Below, piece after piece: positions 11,896 to 22,294 of a DNA stretch of 64,000 nt (position 1 is the first letter of the stretch; every line of letters begins with the position of its first letter). Position numbers and translations under genes: made by a program. The stretch is from NCBI GenBank assembly GCA_020002185.1, contig CM034541.1:26082902-26146901 (forward strand). Reading direction: 5' to 3'. The notes under the pieces are model-generated. The model saw only the letters and a list, made by a program, of their open reading frames with translations. It was not told where the DNA came from and searched no databases. The DNA comes from Paraescarpia echinospica (lineage: Eukaryota; Annelida; Polychaeta; Sabellida; Siboglinidae).

Positions 11896-13440
11896 ACACT
11901 TTAAATGAAAGACATGTGTTGATCACGCTCGAAGATATTGATTAAGTTATGTCTTAGCGTCGTTGTAAACGGTAAAGCTGATATTGTATATCTCAAAAGT
12001 GATCTGTTGTTCGACAGTTGAGAAATAACTTGCTGCAACTTTCACTATCTTGTTACTCACTGACGCACAACTAGTTGATGAAACTGTTTTATTGCAGGTT
12101 CGCTTTCGCCCATAAATGGGATGAATCGTTGTGGTGGGGAGTGGCGCTCACGTGACCAGACGGAGCACTTCCGGTCTCGGATAAATCGTGATTTTGGTTG
12201 TAACACAATACATTCGCCATGACACAGGGTGTGACCATCCTCGCGCGTCAGGGGTCGCTGCTGCTGATTACGTCAGTCCCAGCCAGCAGTACCCCTGGCT
12301 GATCGCTTTGCGAAACTCTGAATTTAAGTTCAGCCTATCAAATCGCTCACTAGATCAGTAGATCTATTCAGGTCAGATGGTCATAATAAAACTAATTTTA
12401 ACCAACCGTGGCTCATGCTACATGCAACGTTTAGGAAGTAGAAGCAATTATTCGAATACACAATACCGCTCAGCTGCTCGTGCTAATGGGCGAACGGGTC
12501 ATTATATATTGGGATTCCCAGAAGTCGTTTATTCGTCTTCAAATTGGGGTGGGTATTTGCGCTGTTCTCACGGGTGATGCAGTCGCGACTGGCGAAGTCA
12601 ATTACTAGTTTGACTAAGCTAACTTCCGCACTTCGAGTAGGGGATCAGCCAGGTTTAGTTTTGCATGGCAAACAGCCATGGCTTGCGAGGATGGGTGTGA
12701 CTGTTAAGCGATGAATTAGAAACACGTAGTTAATTTTTGTTACTTGGAAGCAATACGAATCAGACGCGATGAGACAGTCAGTTAAAATAGCATGTTAGCC
12801 GACAGAAATATAGTAGCAAAACTGCCCGTCCCCCGGATGGCGCAGAAGACGATAACGGATTTACCGCAGTATTCTTATCCGTCGTTTAGCAAATATGACG
12901 TAAATCTGAGCGGTATTATGCAACGCTGCGCATGTTTTCAACATGAAGCGTCCTGAACTGATCCGTGGACCTGTTATGTGCTTCAGAATAATCGTAGAAA
13001 ACAAGCATTGCGTTGCGAATAATTAATTAATCCATCATACGTCGGGTAAGAACGCCTAACCTACTGGGAAATTCGAAAAAAATAACGTTGTCACTTTTCT
13101 AGAACATACACACACATGCACGTTACAAACAATTCGTGCCTGAGATAGTGGTCACACAAGACGGGTTCTACTATACCGGTACGTGTACATTATTTACGGT
13201 ATCGACCAGTACGATATACCTCTCACGCCCAATTTGAGCGAAACTCGTCAAACAATTAGTTTTGCGCTGTCGTGAAGAAATAAAAGGATGGAAAAAATCT
13301 TTGTTGAAAATATCTTTTTGAAAAAGCTAATTATGACGTAGTGGCAGCTAAGTTGTATTTTTGTACAATACGCCATAATACATTACGGCGTATTTATAGT
13401 GCATGCAAACTACACTTTCACTTGGAACAAATTGCACCAC
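11896..13440. other. Unrecognised sequence
   Basis: No coding region, RNA gene or repeat recognised. The short open frame at 12377-12577 shows no domain. Confidence 0.4.
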
Positions 13441-13760
13441 ATTTTTACCAGAGTGGTTCTCTATGAGGTGTCCAGAAAACAGGGGAAATGTACCTAATTA
13501 GCATAAATCCAATATGGCCGCCATCAATACATTGTTATATTGTTGCTGTCAGATGACATATTTTAGTTTAAATTCTAGAATGGGGGTCTGGGCTCAACGA
13601 TACATTTGGAATACACTTGTGATTTGTGAGTAGTTCATTTGCATAAATACAATATGGCCGACAGAACTCTATATCTTGCCATAACTATGCTGTCATATGA
13701 TATATAAGAGTAATTTGTAATACTTCATTGGGTCTTTGGACACAGTGATGCATTTGGAAC
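13441..13760. repeat. Imperfect direct duplication, about 150 bp unit
   Basis: Two copies share TTWGCATAAATNCAATATGGCCG, a TTGTT/TTGCC...GCTGTCA region and a GGGTCTNNGGNCNCAACGATRCATTTGGAAYACA region, one at about 13495-13612 and one at about 13640-13762. They lie directly beside a SINE. Confidence 0.55.
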
Positions 13761-13765
13761 ACATT

Positions 13766-14073
13766 AAAGGTAAGTTCTTATATAGCGCAGTATCCAGTCC
13801 TCAGGACTGCTCAAAGCGCTTTACACTTTACTCCTTGGCAGACCTGTTCAATCGAACACCATCTCGACTTATCTGGGAAGCATGCAGCCACGTTACAATT
13901 AATCCGCGAAGACACCACTGTCTATAGCCAGGTACTCATTCATCCAGCTGAGTGAACTGGAGCAACGTAGAGTTAATTAACTGGTACAAGGTTCGACACT
14001 GTAGTGCAGGATTCGAACCCTGGTTCTCTCGGTCGAGAGTCCGAAGCTTTAGCCACTGCACCACTGCGCTCCA
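13766..14073 (-). mobile_element. tRNA-derived SINE (copy A), full length
   Basis: On the minus strand it begins with a tRNA-like head: GGAGCGCAGTGGTGCAGTGG (A box region), CGGACTCTCGACCGAGAG, then the B box GGTTCGAATCC. A central domain and a 3' tail with GTAAAGCGCTTTGAGCAGTC and CTGCGCTATATAAGAACTTA follow. The tail resembles the LINE-type tails recognised by L2-like reverse transcriptases. Three other copies exist (14290-14682, 23018-23143 and 53069-53373). Confidence 0.9.
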
Positions 14074-14289
14074 TACTGCACTGTCTTTCGTACAACTGCA
14101 GCTGATAGTAGCTATCCAGTAGTTCTGGAGGTGCTGCGAGTTGGTTGGTCTGCACTGGCAAACACATTTCATACATCATCTGCCATTCCCACTCCCCTGG
14201 CTTCATGATGATACATGTCCCTTTCTAATCCATAATTTGATAGCAGATTTGTGAAGATTTGCAGTCTTTTAATTACTTAAAAAAGCAAA

Positions 14290-14682
14290 TAAGTAAGTTA
14301 TTGTACAGCGCAGTATCCAATCATTAGGATTGTTCAGGGCGCTTTACGTTTTACTCCCTGGCAGACCTGTTCAAATGAACACCTTCTCAACTTCTCTGGG
14401 AAGCATTCAGCCATGCTGCAATTAACGCGCGACGTCTATTCGTACACAAATATCCACCACTGTCTATGGCAACATCTTGCAAATTGATGTGAGATGCTGC
14501 GCGGGCGGCCGGTCAGCACTCGTAATGGGACGGGATAAGAAGAAGAAGTATATATATAGCCAGGTACTCGTTCATACAGCTGAGTCAACTGGAGCAACGT
14601 TGAGTGAACGAACTTGCCAAAGATTCGACACGGCACAACAGGATTCGAACTAATGCTCTAACCACTGCACCACCGCGCTCCA
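14290..14682 (-). mobile_element. tRNA-derived SINE (copy B), with insertion
   Basis: Same family and orientation as copy A, but degenerate in the tRNA head (B box reads GGATTCGAACTAATG on plus). An insertion at about 14468-14556 splits its central domain. Confidence 0.85.
14468..14556 (+). mobile_element. Short LINE (RTE-like) 3' tail inserted in SINE B
   Basis: Present in SINE B but absent from SINE A at the same point. It ends GGGACGGGATAAGAAGAAG and then a TATA run, a tail type seen in RTE LINEs and similar to the tails at 38799-38840 (minus) and 61140-61200 (minus). Probably a heavily 5'-truncated LINE insertion. Confidence 0.5.
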
Positions 14683-16795
14683 CATCTAATGACATGCCTC
14701 ACGTTACAAGCTGCAGTGATACGTTGCATGCATGAGCGAATAACGCTGTAGTAAACATGACCCGGCCGATTTCACAGTGACCTCGACTGCTGTCAACCTG
14801 ACGTACTGCCGGCGTGTCGACAAGATAGAGGAGTGCCGACGCCCACATATAGATGTAATTTTACGCGCAATTGTTTATTCACATAGTCGAACACAAGCAG
14901 TTCAGCCGGTGCTTTGCTACCGACTCGGCTTCATCACAAGTAGTTTTATTATCACGTTATGGACGAAAGTCATTGACGTCGAACACAATACTGGAAGGAT
15001 GTTGTACACGGGACAGTATGCCATTTGTCTTGTGCGAACATCGTCGCTGATGTGTGTCGTAGGAATACCACTTTAACATGTAAGTAAAGACATGGTTTTA
15101 TCTACTCGTCGCGATCGCGATACATATGTTGTCTGGACTACTTTTATCGTAGTTTTCAAAACACTGTAGTATGACTCGTGCAAGGTACCTTAGTAAGGTA
15201 CATTTAATACGCCATAGGCCTATGTTTGTCAAATATTTAACGGTGTATTGAGAACGGTTGAATGATAGGTTGCCATAATATACGGATATTGCTGCATCCG
15301 TTCCAAATGCAGATCAGTTTATTGTTTGCAGTTCTGTCAGCTACGCAGTAAGCTACTTAGTCAGCCACCCAGTCAGCTACACAGCCAGATACCTATAGCT
15401 GGTTGCCATAGACGGTTGAGAGATGTATTCGGTTGCTATACGTATTGCACAGTTGTATTAGGCTTGCTTTGGCAGTCAGTTTTTTCCAAGTGCATATAAT
15501 CATGTTACAGTAGCGGTCACACAACACCAGCAACAACAGCCCAACTTCCGCGTTAAAATTGCTTATTCTACTGGTTCAGCCCATTGCCAATTCGGTTGTT
15601 TGGTAACCAAGTGTAGATTATGAATAGTTTTGTAAGTATGTATTCGCAGTCAGTTGAATAAAAGTGCTTACTTTTGTTTAATAGTTAGTCAAAGGTATTG
15701 ACTTACATCTGGTATTTTATTAAAGTCGGTTACCAGGCTGACAATTGACTTTCAAGCCGCTTGATTGGTACTTTTTGGTAGACTGTGTGATTGATTGACA
15801 AGAATGCAAAGAAGGTCGACAACATCAACTCGTGCATGATCGATTTGAGGTGACACCTTTAAATCGTGCTTCGACAACTCAGTATCAATCGTAACGGTAA
15901 CTGTGAGCCTCGGGACCGTTTCTCGAACATTTTATGAGCTCATAAGTCCGATTTCGATTCCGCTACTTAACGGTGATCTTGTGTACAAAAAACTATCAAC
16001 ACCAGGAGGCGCCACCGGGACACTTGTCGGTGTGTCACGGAAATAGTGTCCTCGGTGTTACGGCGGCGTTTTTTCCATTCAGTTTGAAAAAAGGAGTCCT
16101 TGAAATTATATTTCTCAACAGATTCATTTTGATGATGGACTTTCCTTGTGAGCCCACTGCCTTAGTGAAACTCTCCCAAGGTCACGTCAGAATGCAGATA
16201 GAGATAAGGGTATTTTTAGATCTTACGTTTATTAAGTTACTATGCAATTAGGTACGCTAAGACGTAATTACTTGTATAGAATTGAGTTGCTCCAAGGTAA
16301 CCTATATTAAGAAGCATAATATTCCCCATCGAAAGGTCATTCAGGCTATGCGTGTGTATCTAGATATCTAGTAATTTACGTACAAGTTATTAGCAGTATT
16401 ACACATCATAAATTACTCTTTTAAACACACCAGGCGACGATGCCCTTCGTCATCGTCATAACCCACACTTCCAAACAAACAGTGCTGACAAATGCTAACA
16501 ATACAAACACTACTATCATATATCTATAATAATACAGTACGTCACGGCGAATTTTGACTTTTTGAGACCTCAACTCCCCCGTAACGCTTCATACCGCTGA
16601 CCTGTAGCCTACACATCCTTAAAAGCACATTCGATTTTTAAAATCCTATATATTGAGCACACACCAATTTTAAACCTGTTGTATATCTGTTTTGATTCAT
16701 AATTAGTAGGTAGAATAAAGATATGCATAACTAATAATAAACAATAACATCAACTGTCCATATTGATGTACTTTTCATTGACACGGGAGCAAGGA
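14683..16795. other. Unrecognised sequence
   Basis: No supported gene. A 99-residue open frame (14777-15076 plus) and a 92-residue one (15973-16251 plus) have no recognisable domain. A run of short CAGTCAGCTAC-like repeats lies at about 15335-15400. Confidence 0.4.
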
Positions 16796-16843
16796 CGGTT
16801 GCGTAAGGCCGCCGATCGGGGTTCGAGTCCCCCTAAGCTATCG
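16796..16843 (+). repeat. tRNA-like B-box fragment
   Basis: GGGGTTCGAGTCCCC at about 16818-16832 is a good T-arm/B-box. The preceding GGTTGCGTAAGGCCGCCGA resembles a decayed tRNA body, but no acceptor stem or A box forms a complete tRNA. Probably a SINE head remnant. Confidence 0.35.
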
Positions 16844-16925
16844 GTTCTTAACCTTTTTTGGCCGCGACCGAAATTCCGGTCGTAGGCCTTGGCGACCCAT
16901 GCCTTCAAACAGTTAATTTTATAAC
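16838..16925. mobile_element. hAT-type terminal-repeat-like sequence
   Basis: ATCGGTTCTTAACCTTTTTTGGCCGCGACC resembles the start of many ZBED/hAT transposons (described by position 16841-16870). No transposase and no opposite end were identified nearby. Confidence 0.4.
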
Positions 16926-17568
16926 ATAAAAAAAAAAATGCACATGACATAAATAAATTATAAATGAAAACATTTATTAATGTTGTGTAGGAATCACCAG
17001 ATCAACGGCGTTCGTTGGTTTATCGACATAAAAAGAGCACACCCTTTGCAAATAAGTCTACCCTTTGGCGGTAGAACATATCCTTTTCTTCATTTTTGGG
17101 ATAATCTCACGACCTATTGGTTTAGTGCCGAAATTTGTCGCCAGACCGATATTTCACGGTTTAAAAGTGAAATACTCATTTTCAAACCAATTATACAGCC
17201 TAACCAACATTTCGCATGGAAAATGCCATAAAATAAGTAAATATACCCTAAAATTGAAAGATGATTCGAAAATGATACTTATTTTTTCTAAGCGGGGACT
17301 CTCAGCTGCATCAAACAGAATATGAATTGTCCGCACCAGATGCATGCGAGATGAACAGTTTACGTCAAATCTTGTATGAAGATAAATTCCTTGTGATATT
17401 TGATATCCCAATATAAGACAACTTGTCATAAATATTATATTGAAGCCGTTTATGATATATTTTTGTATTTATACGTTCAAAACGCTAAAAAGACAACGGA
17501 CATAATAACTAGTTCTATCAGTATGATATCTTCAGTTACACGAGCTAACATGTTTCCGTTTTTAATCG
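16926..17568. other. Unrecognised sequence
   Basis: AT-rich, no gene recognised. It may be the body of a non-autonomous hAT element beginning at about 16841. Confidence 0.3.
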
Positions 17569-18030
17569 TCACGAAACACTTGCCCAGAGACCCCCATCGC
17601 ATGTAATGCATCGGCCCGCTGACCAGAAGATCGCACCCCCTAATCGTGACGTGAAAATGACCATTTAGACATAATACAGATAACACTAAACATGGGCCTA
17701 TTTACAACATATATATATATATATGTGCGGGCAGGCGGGCAGCCAGGCAGACAGACAGGCAGGCGGGCAGCCAGGCAGACAGACAGGCAGGCGGGCTGCC
17801 CACACATATATATATATACAAGTGTATATATCTATATATACACAGTGTATATATATATATACACTATATATATATATATATATACGTGGAGGCAGGCAGC
17901 CAGGCACTAAGAACAGACAAAGACGGAGACAGACAGACAGGCAGATAGGCAGACAGACATATATATATATATATACAGATATATAAATATACGTATAGAT
18001 AGCTATATATATATATATACATATATATAC

Positions 18031-18061
<31 letters not shown>

Positions 18062-18218
18062 GCTATCTATACGTATATTTATCTATCTGTATATTTATAT
18101 ATATATGTCTGTCTGCCTATCTGCCTGTCTGCCTGTCTGCCTGTCTGCCTGTCTGCCTGTCTGCCTGTCTGCCTGTCTGCCTGTCTATATATATACTAAA
18201 CATGGTTCTATTCACAAC

Positions 18219-18271
<53 letters not shown>

Positions 18272-18407
18272 AAATAGGCCCATGTTTAGTGTTATCTGTA
18301 TTATGTCTAAATGGTCATTTTCACGTCACGATTAGGGGGTGCGATCTTCTGGTCAGGGGGCCGATGCGTTACATGCGATGGGGGTCTCTGAGCAAGTGTT
18401 TCGTGAC
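17569..18407. repeat. Nested palindrome built from microsatellites
   Basis: Outer arms 17569-17722 and about 18225-18407 are inverted copies of about 150 bp with only about three differences visible. Between them lie, in order, a GGCAGGCGGGCAGCC / CAGACAGA tract, TA tracts, an inner palindrome (about 17930-18018 against 18046-18135, centred near 18032) and a CTGTCTGC tract. A TA tract then precedes the right arm. The whole could fold into a long hairpin. Open frames in it are low-complexity artefacts. Confidence 0.9.
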
Positions 18408-18414
18408 ACTCACC

Positions 18415-18708
<294 letters not shown>

Positions 18709-19714
18709 TATATATATAGATATACAGATAGATAAATATACATAGCTATACAGATAGATAGATAGATAGATAGGTGTGTTTATTTTCTCAATATTGTAAT
18801 ATAAAATAGTAATACAAATACCCCATATAAACATATAGTGTAACTATCTGACGCAAAAGGTATGAACATTAAGTTTGTACAATATAATGGTGTAGGAGAC
18901 TCATATTAAGGCCAACACATAGTCGCTATCACAGGGGCAACTTTCGGGTTTGGGAATTGTCTACCTTTTATATAATTAGTTACTTTTTGTATTCCATTGA
19001 TGCATCATTGTTCAATCCTATTTAGGTGCATATATATATTCACGTGTGGTTTTATTAATGTTTGCTTATTCACACGAGTAGTGAAGTGGTGATTGTGTGG
19101 ATGCAATAATATGTGTGCATGGATATCAGACAACACATTTCCTGGATCGGATTAAACATCAGTACGTAATGTACTAATCGTTGTAATGAGATGACGTAGG
19201 TTATCTGTCCTAGTGTATAGACAATACATCACACCAGAAGGCGGTTAATGGTCATGATGATTTAGTCATTTCTCCCAAATCGAGTTCACTACATTTGTCG
19301 AATAGGGGAAGCTTTGATTCACAACCTTTGACTTTGTTAATTATGATGAGACGTTTAATTGTTTGAATTCTCTAGAAGCAGGTAATGCTACTTACAATTT
19401 CCAGCCATTTGACTAATGACGGACGACTAACGGCGCGCAAAATCACGGTTGTATGTGTTTTAACCGATAAAATATTGTTGAGTAAATATTTCATGTTTCG
19501 TTGTTTTCTTTATGCACCTACGATGCTATTGTTAATGGCAGATTGACAATAACACATGTTTTTAATATTATGATCAGTTAAGGTTAATATAACAACAATT
19601 AAGCGGTTTCTTTTAAACGCGGAACAAGTGTCGATAAGTTTGAAATAAACAAAGATAGGCTTAGATTGTTGATTGGTTGATAGTAATTAACATATTATAA
19701 CGTAGTTTTCATCA
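18709..19714. other. Unrecognised sequence
   Basis: A GATA run at about 18743-18772 and TA-rich DNA; no gene seen. Confidence 0.4.
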
Positions 19715-20460
19715 TCATGATCGGTCGGCCGGGGCCGGAGCATAGATGAGCTGTTTCCATATGAGTAGATCGTTCATCAGGGATGGAAGGTGTGTCTCTT
19801 CAATATCAAGGTTTCCGCAGATCAGCTTGGTGTATATGTTTTCTTGTTTCCCTCTGTTTTTCTTCCAAAGTGTGGGTGTCCACAGGATGAATATTAACAC
19901 TGGTTCTTCGTTATTACGATAGCAATGACCATCTGGTTGTATATGTCCACATAGTTCTTCATTTGTAAGCTTGTTGCTCCAGTGGACATTTAGGCACTTT
20001 CTTAACATTCTGGTGTAATCCCCGTCATGTTCTTTCCAGTTCTTTTGTGAGGGTCCAGGTATCTGCTCCGTACAACAATATACTTTCAACAGTAGCACTG
20101 AAGATTGACAATTTAAGGGTTCTTCTTATGTCTGCCTTCCACACATTGTCTAGCTTGTTACATGCTTGCCAGACTAGGGCAATGAGTTGGTGAACTTCTT
20201 TGCTTGATCTGTATATCCAGGTACCTAGATACCGGAAACCGTCTACTTCCTCAAGTACGTCATTACTAGCCGTCTTTATTACTTTATATTCATCATTTAT
20301 ATTGATGGTGATTACCGTGTTGTTATTTACATTTATAACCAGTCTAACAGTTTTTGCGTTGTTCTCGACCTTTCCAGCAATCTATGTGCAGACTTGATAT
20401 CATCGCTTACCAGGACTATATCATCAGCAAATGCAAGATCTGTGATTTCTTCCTTTGGAA
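19715..20460 (-). mobile_element. RTE-type LINE 3' fragment
   Basis: On minus, 20098-19715 encodes residues resembling the C-terminus of RTE LINE polyproteins (YTRMLRKCLNVHWSNKLTNE, GHCYRNNEEPV, ILWTPT). Upstream, in shifted frames, are remnants of LEEVDGFRYLGTWIYRSS, CNKLDNVWKADIRRTLKLSI and a DDIVLVSDD catalytic block at about 20400-20425. Several frameshifts; inactive. Confidence 0.8.
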
Positions 20461-20744
20461 ACCGCCTATTTCTCCGTTCTCTGATGGTAAAGAGCCAAGA
20501 TCAGATCCCTTCGTTGATTGTCTCATGACATGTTTTATATAATTGTTATTAAATGCAAACGTTCGTTGAGCTAAATTATCTTAAAGAAGTGGAGTAATAC
20601 GTGGAAAGCCGGTTGTTTCGGACACAACGTCTGTGTTAGAATCGTCAGTTAAGGTAGACTAGTGTGTCCAGAACTCGCTAGTTAGCAATGTATTATCAAA
20701 AGAACAACATTTATTAATATATGTTTCCGGTAAACATGGCCGCG

Positions 20745-20998
20745 CCAATATATAAATGACAATAAACAGTAAATAGGCTGAGGGGGTAAATAAAAATATA
20801 TAAGTGACAATAAACAGTAAATAGGCTGAGGGGGTAAATAACAATATAAATGACAATAAACAGTAAATAGGCTGAGGGGGTAAATAACAATATTTAAATG
20901 ACAATAAACAGTAAATAGGCTGAGGGGGTAAATAACAATATATACATGACAATAACCAGTAAATAGGCTGAGGGGGTATATAACAATATAACTTATTT
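20745..20998. repeat. Minisatellite, 46-48 bp unit, about 5 copies
   Basis: The landmark AATAGGCTGAGGGGGTAAAT recurs at spacings of 48, 46, 48 and 48 bases. The matching minus-strand open frames (PPQPIYCLLS repeats) are products of the repeat. Confidence 0.95.
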
Positions 20999-21552
20999 TT
21001 ACACTAAGTGACATTTCTGCATTTCATCGAGGCATATTTTATCAGGAAGACTAATGCTGCATATGTGTTGTAATGTCTGAATGTCATATATTAATATAAG
21101 TTATGATGAAAAATTCACAGCATTGTAATAAAAATGCTAAGCAAATCACATGTTTTGCTCACCGATCTGTGTTAAATATAAATGAGTTGTTATGACTGAA
21201 GGAGTCGCACTTCACACGCTTCCAGAAAATTGACATATATCCAGCATCACCAATTTCACGACCCAATTCGATGAATACGTGAACAATGGCTCATATGTCT
21301 CCACTTTCCCCTACGTCACTCGCTGTGGATTTGCACATGTCCCCAACGTACTTGATCTATCACAAAAATCAGTTCTCTCCACTATCCTCTCCCTTCAGTT
21401 GTCCTCCATATTCTACGGCTGTAGACATTCTGAAATACTCTTGTAGAAACTCAAATGGTTCGTTTCAGGTCAGAGAGTTTCACCGATGCGAAAGGTATCA
21501 ATGAAAACATTATAATATCGAGATGACCAATCGTTGGTGTCGAATTTCCAGC
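20999..21552. other. Upstream region, nothing recognised
   Basis: No gene or repeat supported. The 72-residue open frame at 21286-21504 is not recognised. Confidence 0.4.
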
Positions 21553-21812
21553 GACTTCACGTTCACCGTCACAACAATCCACGCAGTGAACGAACTCCGT
21601 CACAACATTCTATGGAGTGAACGACCGCGCTCACCGTCACAACATTATACGCAGTGAACGACCACGTTCACCTTCACAACATTCTACGCAGTGAACGACA
21701 ATCTTCACATGACGACATTCTACGCAGTGAACGACTGCTCTCACCGTGACGACATTCTACGTAGTGAACGACTGCGTTCACCGTCACAACATTCTACGCA
21801 GTAAACGACCAC
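21553..21812. repeat. 37-bp minisatellite immediately upstream of the start codon
   Basis: About seven copies with landmarks CACAACATTCTACGCAGTGAACGAC. The spacing is 37, 37, 36, 37 and 37 bases, with one shortened copy of 31 at the left. It runs to within 7 bases of the glycosyltransferase-like start codon, so it must be 5' UTR or proximal promoter. Confidence 0.95.
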
Positions 21813-21818
21813 GCCACC

Positions 21819-22294
21819 ATGCACATTGGTAGGGCGCTCGGAGTCAAACTGTTCACAGCAACGGCCGGTGGCGTGCACGTGTTGACTCTACTCAGCGTCG
21901 TCTTCCTCTTTCTCTTCAACAACTTCATGTTTCTCAGCTCGGGACGATGCGACGGCGACTACGCCGCCAACCAGTCGTGCCAATGCCCAGCGGAAGTCAA
22001 CCGGACAGCGGCGGTCGTTCGGCGGACATCTGGCCTGTCCACACCGGACGGTCCTCTCGCGGTCGTGTTCACGACGTTCAAGGACACGGCTGACCGCGTC
22101 TTCTTTCAGAGCAACACGGTACGCAACTGGAGGGAACTGATGCCGCTGCTACAGCCAGTTCTCTTCACGGTGGACAAATTCAACTACCTGACTAGACTCG
22201 CCGGCGGCAAGGGCTGGCACGTCTACACCGTGCCACGGGCCAACAACGATGGCACGCCCTTCCTCAAGGACATGGTCGACGTTGTGCGAGACAG
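21819..22294 (+). CDS. Exon 1 of glycosyltransferase-like gene
   Basis: ATG in a strong Kozak context. Encodes the membrane anchor and start of the lumenal domain. Ends GAC AG with donor GTTCGC (phase 2); the open frame continues to 22400 only by read-through into the intron. Confidence 0.8.

Noticed and set aside
14777..15076. 99-residue plus-strand open frame
   Set aside because: No recognisable motif, no splice context and no similarity I could name.
16796..16843. tRNA gene
   Set aside because: Only the T-arm/B box is good; no paired acceptor stem, D arm or A box could be drawn.
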